Positions 24,851-33,668 of a stretch of 64,000 nt of DNA are shown here, in pieces; the stretch's first letter is position 1, and each line of letters begins with the position of its first letter. A program made the translations under genes and the position numbers. The notes below the pieces were generated by a model. That model was not told where the DNA came from, did not search any database, and was given only the letters and a program-made list of their open reading frames with translations. The DNA is from Streptomyces sp. CG1 (GTDB lineage Bacteria; Actinomycetota; Actinomycetes; Streptomycetales; Streptomycetaceae), in the NCBI RefSeq assembly GCF_041080625.1, contig NZ_CP163518.1:1674001-1738000 (forward strand). The letters are read 5' to 3'.

Positions 24851-26049
24851 TTGTTGTCAGATCCTTCCGTGGTGTTCGTGGTGCGCCCGAGCTGTGTACC
24901 GCGCGCGAACGCCCCGAGCCGCGACGCCGTGACCTCGTTGTCCGGTTCGGCCATTGCCTCCTGGCCGGACGCGTCGAGGGCCGGGACCACCGTGACCGGG
25001 CCACTGCGCCTGCGCCGTTTGGGCAGACCTCCCTGGGTCGTTCCCACCACGTGCGAGGGGCCCACGGCCGGGACCGACGCCAGCCTCTGGGGGGCCTCCT
25101 CGGGGCCTGCGGGGATCTGGGCGTCGGCCGGAGGGGAAGGAACGTCGGCCGCGAGAAGGCTTTCGGGCACACGAATCACTGCACGTACTCCGCCGTAGGG
25201 GGACACGGAGCCGACGGAGACGGCGAAGCCGTAGCGGGCGGCGAGCATGCCGCACACGGCGAAGCCGAACCGCGGCGGATCGCCGAGACCGGTGATGTCG
25301 ACGGGACCGTCGACGGTGAGCAGCGCCGCCGCACGGTCCTTGGTCTCCTGGTCCATGCCCAGACCGGCGTCGTCCACGATGAAGCACACACCGGTCGGTA
25401 CGGCCTGGATGTTGACCTCGACGGGCGTTCCGGGCGCACTGTAGTTCGTCGCGTTGTCCAGCACTTCGGCCAGCACGACGGCCACCGGCTCGACCGCCTT
25501 GCCGACGAGCGAGACGTTGACCTGCGAGTGGACGCTGACCCGGTTGAAGTCCTTGATCCGGCCCTGGGCGCTGCGCGCGACGTCGTAGACCGTGGCGGCG
25601 CCGTCACGCCGGCCCAGCCAGCCGCCGCACAGCACGGAGATGCCCTTGGCGCGGCGGCCGAACTGGCTGCCGGTGTGGTCGACCGACATCAGGTCGGCCA
25701 GGACCTCCGTGGTGTCGCCGTACTTCCTCAGGAGGCTGTCCAGGAGAACCTGCTGCTCCTCGGCGAGCGACTGCAGCGTTCCCATCGCGGACTTCAGCAC
25801 CGCCTTGGTCGCCGCCTCGGCGTCCGCCCGTACGTCCGCGAGGTCGCGCTGTTGCTGTGCGGTCAGCGCGGCGATGTGTGTGTGGAGCTGACCGACATCG
25901 CCGCGGGCCTCGCTCAGTCCTGTCTCCAGATCCTTCCTCGTTCTTCGGAGCGCCATATTGGTTCTCCGGGCCCGCATCACTGCGACGACCGCAGCGATGA
26001 GCACCACCAGCAAGATCCACAGCAGTGGATCCTGGGTCAATGACGTCAT
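24847..26049 (-). CDS. cvnA: Conservon sensor-kinase-like membrane protein (CvnA)
   Basis: A 400-residue protein with one N-terminal transmembrane helix (residues about 9-26), a coiled-coil-like stretch (about 28-90), and a HATPase domain with N box AEVLDNATNYSAPG, G1 box VDDAGLGMD and G2 box LGDPPRFGFAVCG. The region normally bearing the kinase histidine reads MSVDHTGSQFGRRAKG. The C-terminal 90 residues are Pro/Ala-rich. ATG at 26049 follows GAAGAGAG; an ATG seven codons upstream is less likely. It probably senses a membrane signal and acts on CvnB-D. Confidence 0.93.
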   Translation of the reverse strand: MTSLTQDPLLWILLVVLIAAVVAVMRARRTNMALRRTRKDLETGLSEARGDVGQLHTHIAALTAQQQRDLADVRADAEAATKAVLKSAMGTLQSLAEEQQVLLDSLLRKYGDTTEVLADLMSVDHTGSQFGRRAKGISVLCGGWLGRRDGAATVYDVARSAQGRIKDFNRVSVHSQVNVSLVGKAVEPVAVVLAEVLDNATNYSAPGTPVEVNIQAVPTGVCFIVDDAGLGMDQETKDRAAALLTVDGPVDITGLGDPPRFGFAVCGMLAARYGFAVSVGSVSPYGGVRAVIRVPESLLAADVPSPPADAQIPAGPEEAPQRLASVPAVGPSHVVGTTQGGLPKRRRRSGPVTVVPALDASGQEAMAEPDNEVTASRLGAFARGTQLGRTTNTTEGSDNK

Positions 26050-26281
26050 GAGACTCTCTTCAAGTCGCATCGCGCCAGGAGCAATTGAGCGCGATGGTGG
26101 CTTTGCGACTGTCCCCCAGGCGCGCAACGTGACACGCCGTCAGCCCACTGAAAAGTGGGATGATCTTATCAGTCACTCAGACACAACCAGCTTGCTCACA
26201 AGCCGGATTGAGACGTCACCAAACCCACACAGTCCCGTCACCCTCCCGTCGGGCAACGGCCGCCGAAGAGGCGGGGCCGGG
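26050..26281. other. Promoter region of the conservon
   Basis: The 232 bases between cds1 (ending at 26282) and cvnA hold an AT-richer segment (ATGATCTTATCAG near 26159-26172) that probably contains the conservon promoter. No gene or strong palindrome is visible. Confidence 0.4.
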
Positions 26282-27406
26282 TCAGTCCGGCCACACACCC
26301 GTCACCAGGAACGCATCGATCGCCGCCGCGTACGGCGTGATGTCCAGGCCCTGTTCGGCGAGCCAGGCGTCGGAGTAGTACTTGTCGAGGTAGCGGTCGC
26401 CCGGGTCACAGAGCAGGGTGACGACGCTGCCCCGGCGGCCCTCGGCCACCATCTCGGAGACGATCTTCAGCGCGCTCCACAGTCCGGTGCCCGTGGAGCC
26501 GCCCGCCTTGCGGCCGATGGCCCCCTCCAGGGCTCGTACGGCAGCGACGCTGGCCGCGTCCGGGACCTTCATCATCCGGTCGATCGCACCGGGCACGAAG
26601 CTCGGCTCCATGCGCGGCCGGCCGATGCCCTCGATCCGGGAGCCGCAGTCGCACGTGACGTCCGGATCGCCGGTGGTCCAGCCCTCGAAGAAACAGGAGT
26701 TGTCCGGATCGGCGACGCAGACACGGGTGTCGTACTGCATGTAGTGGACATAGCGCGCAAGCGTCGCCGAGGTGCCGCCGGTGCCCGCCGTGGCGACGAT
26801 CCACGCCGGCTCCGGGAAGCGCTCCAACTCCAGCTGGCGGAAGATGGATTCGGCGATGTTGTTGTTGCCGCGCCAGTCGGTGGCCCGCTCGGCGTAGGTG
26901 AACTGGTCCATGTAATGGCCGCCGGTCTCCACCGCGAGGCGGGCCGACTCCTCGTACATCTTCCGGGAGTCGTCCACGAAGTGGCACTGGCCGCCGTGGA
27001 ACTCGATGAGACGGCACTTCTCGGCGCTGGTCGTGCGCGGCATGACCGCGATGAAGGGCACGCCGATCAGCTTGGCGAAGTAGGCCTCGGAGACGGCGGT
27101 GGAGCCGCTGGACGCCTCGATCACCGGGCGGCCGGGCCGGATCCAGCCATTGCAGAGACCGTACAGGAAGAGGGAGCGGGCGAGGCGGTGCTTGAGGCTG
27201 CCGGTGGGGTGCGTCGACTCGTCCTTGAGGTACAGGTCGATGCCCCAGTGCTCGGGCAGCGGGAAACGCAGCAGGTGCGTGTCCGCCGACCGGTTGGCGT
27301 CGGCCTGCACCTTTCGGACGGCCTCTTTCAGCCAGTCACGGTAGTCGGCGTCGCTGCGGTCGACGTCGAGGGTGGCGCCGGGTCTGCTCTGGTGGGTGGT
27401 GCTCAC
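26282..27406 (-). CDS. cds1: PLP-dependent cysteine desulfhydrase, Cds1-like
   Basis: A 374-residue fold-type II PLP enzyme. The Schiff-base lysine is in [13 protein letters not shown], the phosphate-binding loop is [14 protein letters not shown], and [15 protein letters not shown] contacts the substrate. The sequence follows the Mycobacterium tuberculosis Rv3684 (Cds1) pattern closely as I recall it ([43 protein letters not shown]). Cds1 degrades L-cysteine to H2S, ammonia and pyruvate. The CDCGS cysteines and C-terminal half are standard. GTG at 27406 has an excellent AAGGAG. It is alone, divergent from a small hypothetical gene. Confidence 0.83.
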   Translation of the reverse strand: MSTTHQSRPGATLDVDRSDADYRDWLKEAVRKVQADANRSADTHLLRFPLPEHWGIDLYLKDESTHPTGSLKHRLARSLFLYGLCNGWIRPGRPVIEASSGSTAVSEAYFAKLIGVPFIAVMPRTTSAEKCRLIEFHGGQCHFVDDSRKMYEESARLAVETGGHYMDQFTYAERATDWRGNNNIAESIFRQLELERFPEPAWIVATAGTGGTSATLARYVHYMQYDTRVCVADPDNSCFFEGWTTGDPDVTCDCGSRIEGIGRPRMEPSFVPGAIDRMMKVPDAASVAAVRALEGAIGRKAGGSTGTGLWSALKIVSEMVAEGRRGSVVTLLCDPGDRYLDKYYSDAWLAEQGLDITPYAAAIDAFLVTGVWPD

Positions 27407-27728
27407 GACGGTGCTCCTTACGCTGGGCGCCGACGACGCCTCACGCCGCCCGGCATCTCGAGCATAGGCATCTTTAACACCGCTTCCCACCTGCATAAAC
27501 GCATCTTTGGTCCCCCCAAAGCCACCCTGTGGCACAGCCGTACGGGGCCTTCGGGGGCGCATTTGGCGGGAGTGCTCCGGGCGACTGCGGTACGCACTCC
27601 ACGTGCACTGGTGCTTCCGGCCGCATCGGGGCAGACTGCACGCGACGGGGCAGACGGGAATCGTCGGACAGGCCCTACGGGGGCGCACACTGGATCGCGG
27701 GAGCACACGGGCAAGGGGGCGGCGAGGG
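27407..27728. other. Intergenic region upstream of cds1 with hairpin, direct repeat and dispersed repeat
   Basis: Contains GCATCTTT twice (27468-27475 and 27501-27508, 33 bases apart), a perfect inverted repeat CTTTGG-N5-CCAAAG at 27505-27521, and a copy of a dispersed repeat at 27647-27683. The first two are close to the cds1 start and could regulate it. No coding sequence seen. Confidence 0.5.
27647..27683. repeat. Dispersed intergenic repeat, copy 1
   Basis: A roughly 36-base sequence whose core is CAGACGGGAAT-CGTCGGACAG-GCCCTA. The same sequence recurs at 42881-42916 with only three or four differences, in an unrelated intergenic region. Confidence 0.7.
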
Positions 27729-28052
27729 ATGGCGGAGCCGGAGTTCACAGCCTCGGGCGTGCGGATCGGCAAGCGGATGCGTTCGCTCACCCGCGCCGGG
27801 CAGGTCCGGATCAACGACGGCAGGGTGGAGTTGCTCACCAGCTACGGCAGCGAGATCGACAGCGCACCGGTGCAGGCGGTGCGCGCGTCCAAGCCGTGGT
27901 TCGGGCCGGACGACAAGGCGTTGGCCGACATCAACGGCAAGCGGTACCAGCTGACGCTGGGCGAGCAGGACCCCGCTCCGGGCGAGCCGGGTCCGCCCGC
28001 GGCACGGCGGTTCATCGAGGCGGTGCGCCGGGCCGCCAAACGCGGCGGCTGA
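27729..28052 (+). CDS. Conserved hypothetical protein
   Basis: A 107-residue basic protein, [19 protein letters not shown] at the start, no signal peptide or helix, ending RRAAKRGG. The sequence is predicted to be mostly short strands ([25 protein letters not shown]). Codon use is typical of Streptomyces, supporting a real gene. ATG at 27729 follows GGCGAGGG. I do not recognise the family. Confidence 0.62.
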   Translation: MAEPEFTASGVRIGKRMRSLTRAGQVRINDGRVELLTSYGSEIDSAPVQAVRASKPWFGPDDKALADINGKRYQLTLGEQDPAPGEPGPPAARRFIEAVRRAAKRGG

Positions 28053-28304
28053 TCGGCCTACGGCAGCCGGCCGGGATCACTCCGGTGGCGTACTCCGGGC
28101 AGCGGACCGTCGCGGCGAGTTGCGGGAGCGCATCCCCTGCGTCACGCTGGTCACACGTCACTCTGGGTTTACCGGCGATAACGCTGCGAACCAGCCCGCC
28201 GGCCATGGCAGCAGGCGGCTGTCTGGACGCAAGCACCCTGCTGGATCCGTTGTTCTCCGTGTTCTTCCGGTCCCTTCGGACCTCTACATCGGGGAGTCGC
28301 AGCC

Positions 28305-28994
28305 GTGATCAGTCACCCAAGCAGGCACTGCACGGTGGAGCTCCAAGCCCTGCCGTCGCGGATCGGCCAGGTCCGCAGAATCGTATCTGCGCAGTTGCGC
28401 TACTGGCATATGGACCCGTTGATAGACCGAGCCGCGCTCGGTGTGACGGAGCTGCTGAGCAACGTGCACCGGCACGCCAGGCCCGACAAGTCGTGCACGG
28501 TCGAGCTGGAGCTGGCGCCGGACCGGCTCACCGTCTCGGTGCGCGACCACGATCCGCGGCTGCCGGTGGTGGCCGACGCCGCGCACGTACTGGAGGCCGC
28601 ACCGCTCGCCACCTGTGGGCGGGGGCTCGCGATGGTGGCGGCGGTGAGCGAGAGCTGGGGCGCCCGGCCGGACGGCGAGAACGGCAAGGTCGTGTGGTTC
28701 ACGCTGACCGCACCGGCGGTGGCGCGACCGCATCCGGTCGATTCGCCGCGCCGTGCGACGGAGCCACGGCCGACGCCGGACCCGGAGCCGGTCCCGGTAC
28801 GGTCCACGGTGCCCGTGGCGGCCTCGGCACCCGTGCCGGTCGCGACGCCGGTGCCGGCCGCCACTTCGGTGCCCGTCGGCACCCCCGTGCGCACCGGGAC
28901 TCCCGTCGGTGCCGCGGCGCCGGTCGCGAGCGTGGCGCCCGTTCCCGCCGTGGCCGGGGTACAGACTCCCGCCCGGTCGGCCGTTCCTGGCTGA
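28305..28994 (+). CDS. HATPase_c_2 ATP-binding protein with repetitive Val-Pro tail
   Basis: A 229-residue protein whose first 140 residues form the ATPase fold of anti-sigma-factor kinases such as SpoIIAB and RsbW: N box GVTELLSNVHRHARPD, G1-type VRDHDPRLP and G2-type CGRGLAMVAAVSESWG. The last about 85 residues are low complexity, with repeated VPV, TPV and APV units, and are probably extended. GTG at 28305 is the start. Such proteins in Streptomyces partner with anti-sigma antagonists or phosphatases; none is adjacent. The tail may act as a spacer or docking arm. Confidence 0.78.
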   Translation: MISHPSRHCTVELQALPSRIGQVRRIVSAQLRYWHMDPLIDRAALGVTELLSNVHRHARPDKSCTVELELAPDRLTVSVRDHDPRLPVVADAAHVLEAAPLATCGRGLAMVAAVSESWGARPDGENGKVVWFTLTAPAVARPHPVDSPRRATEPRPTPDPEPVPVRSTVPVAASAPVPVATPVPAATSVPVGTPVRTGTPVGAAAPVASVAPVPAVAGVQTPARSAVPG

Positions 28995-29458
28995 CCGGGC
29001 GGTGACCTCGGTTGGGCACGGGGGGTTTCGCTCACCGGTGCCGCCAGGGTGCCGCTGCGCCCACCCGTGCCGCCCGAGCGGCACGACTGCCCGCAGCGGC
29101 GGCGGGACCATACAGCCGACGGCACGGCAACTCCCCAAGCGGCGCGGGGAACTACGCGACCGACCACAACGACCCACACTCGCCCACGGTCCCACGCAAC
29201 CCAGCGAGTAGGCGCACAGGCGGCACCTCGCAACCGACGGCCGCACAGTCCCCCAGGGGCGCGGGGAACCGCGCGACCAGCCACAACGAGCCGCACACGC
29301 GCACGATCCCACGCAACCCAGCGAGCGGACACACAGCACCTCACAACCGACGGCCGCACAGTCCCCCAGGGGCGCGGGGAACCGCGCGACCAGCCACAAC
29401 GACCCGCACACGCGCACGGTCGAACACGGCCCGGTGGGTGGGCGCTCTCGGCGGGACG
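28995..29458. other. Convergent intergenic region filled by a tandem repeat
   Basis: These 464 bases separate the converging ATPase and ABC genes. Most of it (29114-29440) is a tandem repeat (separate entry). The rest is GC-rich with no convincing coding frame. Confidence 0.6.
29114..29440. repeat. Tandem repeat, about 113-118 bp unit, 2.7 copies
   Basis: Three units begin near 29114, 29232 and 29345, each with (A/C)CGACGGC, then a CCCCCAGGGGCGCGGGG-type hairpin (first copy divergent), ACCGCGCGACC, CCACAACGA and, in the first two copies, a CCACGCAACCCAGCGAG segment. Copies two and three are nearly identical over about 85 bases. A reverse-oriented fragment of the hairpin part is at 62207-62235. 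The GC-rich palindrome could act as a terminator. Confidence 0.85.
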
Positions 29459-32400
29459 TCAGTCCGTTGCGATGGCCCGGAGGACGTCCAGTCGGGACGC
29501 GCGGCGGGACGGGCGTACGCCCGCGAGCGCGCCGGCGGTGAGGCCGACCAGGGCCACCACGGCGAGCCGGGCGGGTGGGAGCGCGAAGGCGAACGCCGTG
29601 TCACTCGCGCCGTCGGACGCCTTCACCAGCACCCAGCCGAGGAAGGCGCCGAGCCCGAGTCCGCCCACCGTGCCGAACGCGGCGACCAGGACCGACTCCC
29701 AGCGGACCATGGCCCGCAGCTGGGCCCGGGTCTGGCCGACGGCGCGCAACAGGCCCAGTTCCCGGGTGCGTTCGTGCAGCGCGAGGGTCAGGGTGTTGGC
29801 GATGCCGAGCAGGGCGATGACCACCGCGAGGGCGAGCAGCGCGTAGACGAGGGTGAGCATCATGTCGATGCCGCCCGCCGACGACTGCGCGTACTCGTCG
29901 CGTGTCTGCACGTCGGGGTTGCCGTACCGAGCGGCGACTTTCCCTACCGCCGCCTTGCCCGCGTCGGCGCTCACCCCGTGCTTGAAGGTGACGGCGATCA
30001 GAGAGTCCGAGTCCTGCGTGCGGTGCGGGGCCCAGGCGGCGCGGGTGATGACGTAGTCGCCCGCGAGGTCCGACCGGCCGTACACGGCCCGGACGGTGAA
30101 GTTCTCGCTCCTGCCGTCGGTGAAGGTCAGGCGCGCGGTGTCGCCGGTGCGCAGATGCTGCCGGTCGGCCTCCGTCCGGGTGACGGCGATGCCCTCCGTG
30201 CCGAGGTCGCGCAGCGAGCCGGTGACCGTGCCGAGGTCGAAGGTGCGGGCGAGTGCCGCTGGATCGGTGACGGTCAACGCCCGCCCCCTGCCGTCCACTT
30301 CGGCGACCCCGCGGCCCAGCCCCACAGCCGTGTCCACCTCGGGCAGCCGCTGCAGGGCGGGGGCCAGCCGGGGGCTGAGTCCGCTGCCGCCCGCACCGAA
30401 GGACGGACTGCTGACGGCGACGTCACCGGCGAAGGACCGGGACACCGTCTGGTCCATCGTGGCCTTGAGCGAGGCACCGAAGACGGTGAACAGCGAGACC
30501 ACGGCCACGCCGATCATCAGCGCGCTCGCGGTGGCCGCCGTCCGCTTCGGGCTGCGCAGGGCGTTGCGCCGGGCAAGCCCGCCTGTCACACCGCGCAGCC
30601 GGTCCAAGGGGGCGCCCAGCAGTCGTACGACCGTCGTCGCGGCGACCGGGCCGAGGACGACGAAGGCAGCCAGGGCGAGCAGCGCGCCGAGTCCCGCCAG
30701 CCATACCGACGGGGTGACGAACACGCCGGCGAGGGTCATGGCGAGCGCGAGCGCGCCGAGGACGCTTCCGGTGATCGCGCGCGGGCGGGAGGCGCCCGAG
30801 GTGTCGACAGCCGTCTCGCGCAGGGCCGCGAGCGGTGCGGTGCGTCCGGCGCGCCGGGCCGGCAGCAGCGCGGAGCCGAGGCAGACCACGATGCCCACCG
30901 CGAGCGGCAGCACCATCGACAGGGTCTTGATCACCAGGTCGCCGTCGGGGAACGGGAATCCGATCGCCGGGAACAGCGCCTGCAGTCCGGCGGCGATGCC
31001 GGTCCCGCCCGCGAGTCCGGCGAGGGACGCGGTGAGCGCGACGAGGCAGGCCTCGGCGAGCGCTGCGGCGGTCACTTGGCGGCGGGCCGCGCCGAGGGCC
31101 CGCAACAGGGCGTTCTCACGGGTGCGTTGGGCTACCACGATGGCGAACGTGTTGTGGATGGAGAAGGTGGCGACGAGCAGGGCCACGCCGGAGAACACGA
31201 GCAGGAAGGTCGTGAAGATGGTGAGGAACTGACCGGAAATCATGTCCGTGTTCTCCTGGGCCGCCCGCTGACCGGTGACGGCCTCGACTCCCCCGGGGAG
31301 CACGGGAGTCAGCCGCCGCACCAGCTCCCGCTGGCTCACTCCGGGCCCGGCCCGCACGTCGATCGCCGCGGCCCGGCCGGGTCGCGCGGCGAGGTACTTC
31401 TCGGCGTCGGCCCTGGTCATGCCGGTGAACGTCACCTGAGCCATGCCGTCCTGGCCGCCGAAGGTGGCGAGCCCGACGATGGTGACCTTCACCGGGTCCG
31501 GAGTACGCAGGACGGTGGTGTCACCGATCTTCAGGCCGCCCTTCTTCGCGGCACCCCGGTTCACCACGACCTCGCCCGACTTCGCGGGCGCGCGCCCCTC
31601 GGCGAGCCGGTACGGGTTCAGACGGGTGTCCGTGATCCAGTTCCCGGCGAGCGTCGGCGGGCCCTGGCCGCCCACCGGTTTGCCGTCGGAGCCCACGAGT
31701 TGGCCGGCGCCCTGGATGTTCGCAGCGGCGGCCGCCACGCCGGGGACCCCTTCGATGGTCTTCACCAGCGAGGTGTCCACCGGCCGTCGTACGCCCTGGG
31801 CCTCGCCGGGTGTGGTGATCGCGTCGGCGCCGCGCACGACGGCGTCCGTGCCGCTGGTGGCCTCGCCGAACATGCTGCCGAAGCTCGCGCGCAGCGTGTC
31901 GCCCATGACGAGGGTGCCGGTCAGGAAGGCGACACCGAGGAACACGGCGAGGAAGAGCACCTCGTCGGCGTGCGCGGCGGCCACCGGGTCGTGGGTGACC
32001 ATGACGACCGTACGGTCCATCTCCCGTACGGCGGAGCCGAGGAGGCCGAGGACCTCCGCGCCGGAGCGGGAGTCGAGGTTCCCGGTCGGCTCGTCGGCGA
32101 AGACCACATCGGGCTGACCCGCGAACGCCCGTGCCACGGCGACGCGTTGCTGCTGCCCGCCGGAGAGCTCCGAAGGCCGGTGGTGCAGCCGGTCGCGCAG
32201 CCCGACGACATCGATGAGCGCGTCGATCCACTCCCGGTCGCCGCGCCGGCCGGCCAGGTCCAGGGGGAGCGTGATGTTCTCGGCGACGGTCAGCGTCGGC
32301 ACCAGGTTGAACGCCTGGAAGACGAAGCCGACCCGGTCACGGCGCAGCAGGGTCAGCCGCCGGTCGTCCAGCGCGCCGAGTTCGGTGTCGCCGATGTAGG

Positions 32401-32611
32401 CGGCGCCGGAGGTGAGCGTGTCGAGGCCGGCCGCGCAGTGCATGAGGGTGGACTTGCCGGAGCCCGAGGGACCCATGATCGCCGTGAAGCGTCCGGCGGG
32501 AAAGGAGACGTCGACGCCGTCCAGAGCGCGTACGGCGGTGTCGCCACCGCCGTACACCTTCACCGCGTCGACCACGCGGGCCGCGGTCCGTAGTGCGGTC
32601 GTCGTGGTCAT
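29459..32611 (-). CDS. ABC transporter: ATPase fused in frame to FtsX-type permease
   Basis: A 1050-residue single polypeptide. Residues 1-220 are a MacB-type ATPase (Walker A GPSGSGKST at 47-55, LSGGQQQR at 149-156, Walker B VVFADEP at 169-175, His207 in VTHDP). At residue 221 it passes directly from DEVLFLA to VFLGVAFLTGTLV, the first permease helix. The remainder has two FtsX repeats separated by extracytoplasmic parts. The usual ATPase C-terminus and permease N-terminus (about 60-80 residues together) are missing. Such pairs are normally two genes. It starts at ATG 32611 and overlaps the SHOCT gene in ATGA. Function: probably lipoprotein or peptide export, unproven. Confidence 0.85.
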   Translation of the reverse strand: MTTTTALRTAARVVDAVKVYGGGDTAVRALDGVDVSFPAGRFTAIMGPSGSGKSTLMHCAAGLDTLTSGAAYIGDTELGALDDRRLTLLRRDRVGFVFQAFNLVPTLTVAENITLPLDLAGRRGDREWIDALIDVVGLRDRLHHRPSELSGGQQQRVAVARAFAGQPDVVFADEPTGNLDSRSGAEVLGLLGSAVREMDRTVVMVTHDPVAAAHADEVLFLAVFLGVAFLTGTLVMGDTLRASFGSMFGEATSGTDAVVRGADAITTPGEAQGVRRPVDTSLVKTIEGVPGVAAAAANIQGAGQLVGSDGKPVGGQGPPTLAGNWITDTRLNPYRLAEGRAPAKSGEVVVNRGAAKKGGLKIGDTTVLRTPDPVKVTIVGLATFGGQDGMAQVTFTGMTRADAEKYLAARPGRAAAIDVRAGPGVSQRELVRRLTPVLPGGVEAVTGQRAAQENTDMISGQFLTIFTTFLLVFSGVALLVATFSIHNTFAIVVAQRTRENALLRALGAARRQVTAAALAEACLVALTASLAGLAGGTGIAAGLQALFPAIGFPFPDGDLVIKTLSMVLPLAVGIVVCLGSALLPARRAGRTAPLAALRETAVDTSGASRPRAITGSVLGALALAMTLAGVFVTPSVWLAGLGALLALAAFVVLGPVAATTVVRLLGAPLDRLRGVTGGLARRNALRSPKRTAATASALMIGVAVVSLFTVFGASLKATMDQTVSRSFAGDVAVSSPSFGAGGSGLSPRLAPALQRLPEVDTAVGLGRGVAEVDGRGRALTVTDPAALARTFDLGTVTGSLRDLGTEGIAVTRTEADRQHLRTGDTARLTFTDGRSENFTVRAVYGRSDLAGDYVITRAAWAPHRTQDSDSLIAVTFKHGVSADAGKAAVGKVAARYGNPDVQTRDEYAQSSAGGIDMMLTLVYALLALAVVIALLGIANTLTLALHERTRELGLLRAVGQTRAQLRAMVRWESVLVAAFGTVGGLGLGAFLGWVLVKASDGASDTAFAFALPPARLAVVALVGLTAGALAGVRPSRRASRLDVLRAIATD

Positions 32612-32898
32612 GCCGCGCCTCCCTTGCCCGTACGGCCGAACTGCTCCTCCAGGACGGACAGCCGGCGCCAGTACTCGTCCTCGTCGATCTCGCCGGAGGC
32701 GAAGCGACGGCCGAGCACGGCGAGCGGCGAGTCGCCCATGGGGCGTCCGCCCTCCATGGGCCGCCAGGGGCCGCCGCGGCCGCGCCAGACGGTGCGGCGC
32801 AGCACGGTGGCGGCGCCGATCACGACGGCCGCCCAGATCAACGGGAAGAACAGGATCCACGGGCCGGGCCCGCCGTTCCAGCTCGCCAGGGTCTGCAT
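32608..32898 (-). CDS. Small membrane protein with SHOCT-like C-terminal motif
   Basis: A 96-residue protein with an N-terminal segment MQTLASWNGGPGPWILFFPL, one transmembrane helix, and a C-terminal SHOCT-like motif (SPLAVLGRRFASGEIDEDEYWRRLSVLEEQF). SHOCT motifs are short oligomerisation helices in membrane-associated proteins. It overlaps the ABC fusion gene by four bases (ATGA), so the two are coupled. It may help assemble or regulate the transporter. Confidence 0.85.
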   Translation of the reverse strand: MQTLASWNGGPGPWILFFPLIWAAVVIGAATVLRRTVWRGRGGPWRPMEGGRPMGDSPLAVLGRRFASGEIDEDEYWRRLSVLEEQFGRTGKGGAA

Positions 32899-33058
32899 CT
32901 CGGGTCATCTCCCAGGTCGTTTTTCGTCGTCTTCGGGGATGCCACGAGACTCCCTCCGGCGGGGGGGCCGGGTCGTCGTGCGGCCGGCGGCAGTGCGGCT
33001 ACCTCCCGGGGAGTACGGCGTCGGCGGCGCACTGCTCCGTACGGACTGGCAGAGTGTA

Positions 33059-33079
33059 ACTACTAGTATGTACAGTAGT
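33059..33079. promoter_or_regulatory. Inverted repeat, candidate TetR operator
   Basis: ACTACT at 33059-33064 and AGTAGT at 33074-33079 are separated by nine AT-rich bases, immediately before the TetR start. The stretch is unusually AT-rich for the window. It is placed to control the TetR operon and perhaps the divergent transporter. Confidence 0.5.
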
Positions 33080-33082
33080 CGC

Positions 33083-33646
33083 ATGAGTACCCCGGAACGA
33101 CTGATCGAGTCCACCCGTGAGCTGCTGTGGGAGCGCGGGTACGTGGGCACGAGCCCGAAGGCGATCCTGGAGCGCGCGGGTGCGGGCCAGGGCAGCATGT
33201 ACCACCACTTCAAGGGCAAGCCGGACCTCGCCCTGGCGGCGATCCGGCGCAGCGCCGAGGAGTTGCGCGCCACCGCCGAGCGGGCGCTGAGCGGGCCGGG
33301 CACGCCGTACGAGCGGATCGAGGCGTATCTGCTGCGCGAGCGTGATGTGCTGCGCGGCTGCCCGGTGGGCCGGCTGACCATGGACCCGGACGTGATCGCC
33401 AGCGTCGAGCTGCGCGCGCCGGTGGACGAGACGATCGCGTGGCTCCGGGAGCGGATCGCCGGGATCGTCGAAGAGGGCAAGCGGCAGGGGCAGTTCGCGG
33501 CCTCGCTGGATGGCGAGGAGATCGGTGCGGCCGTCCTCGCGACCGTGCAGGGCGGCTATGTGCTGGCCCGCGCCTCCGGCTCCCCCGCCGCCTTCGACGC
33601 CGCCGTCCACGGTCTGCTCGCCCTGCTCGCGCCCCGGACCGCCTGA
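33083..33646 (+). CDS. TetR/AcrR-family transcriptional regulator
   Basis: A 187-residue repressor with an N-terminal HTH (LIESTRELLWERGYVGTSPKAILERAGAGQGSMYHHF, residues about 7-45) and an alpha-helical ligand domain (CPVGRLTMDPDV, IAGIVEEGKRQGQF). It belongs to the branch that often controls a neighbouring oxidoreductase or lactonase. ATG at 33083 lies next to a palindrome; an ATG at 33068 would place the palindrome inside the coding sequence and is less likely. It leads a three-gene operon and is divergent from the SHOCT/ABC pair. Confidence 0.88.
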   Translation: MSTPERLIESTRELLWERGYVGTSPKAILERAGAGQGSMYHHFKGKPDLALAAIRRSAEELRATAERALSGPGTPYERIEAYLLRERDVLRGCPVGRLTMDPDVIASVELRAPVDETIAWLRERIAGIVEEGKRQGQFAASLDGEEIGAAVLATVQGGYVLARASGSPAAFDAAVHGLLALLAPRTA

Positions 33647-33668
33647 GACCCGAGAAGGGAAGCACGAC

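Noticed and set aside
20674..26049. Biosynthetic gene cluster around the two P450s
   Set aside because: The surrounding genes are a conservon and single enzymes; no synthase, tailoring set or exporter accompanies them.
24847..26127. CvnA starting at an ATG upstream of 26049
   Set aside because: The ATG at 26049 has a good ribosome-binding site and begins just before the transmembrane helix as in other CvnA proteins.
25958..29005. A 1015-codon plus-strand frame
   Set aside because: It runs through and against cvnA, cds1 and other genes with no recognised motif, so it is a GC artefact.
29012..32593. A 1193-codon plus-strand open frame across the ABC region
   Set aside because: It is antisense to a clear ABC ATPase-permease and arises from high GC; its composition is not protein-like.
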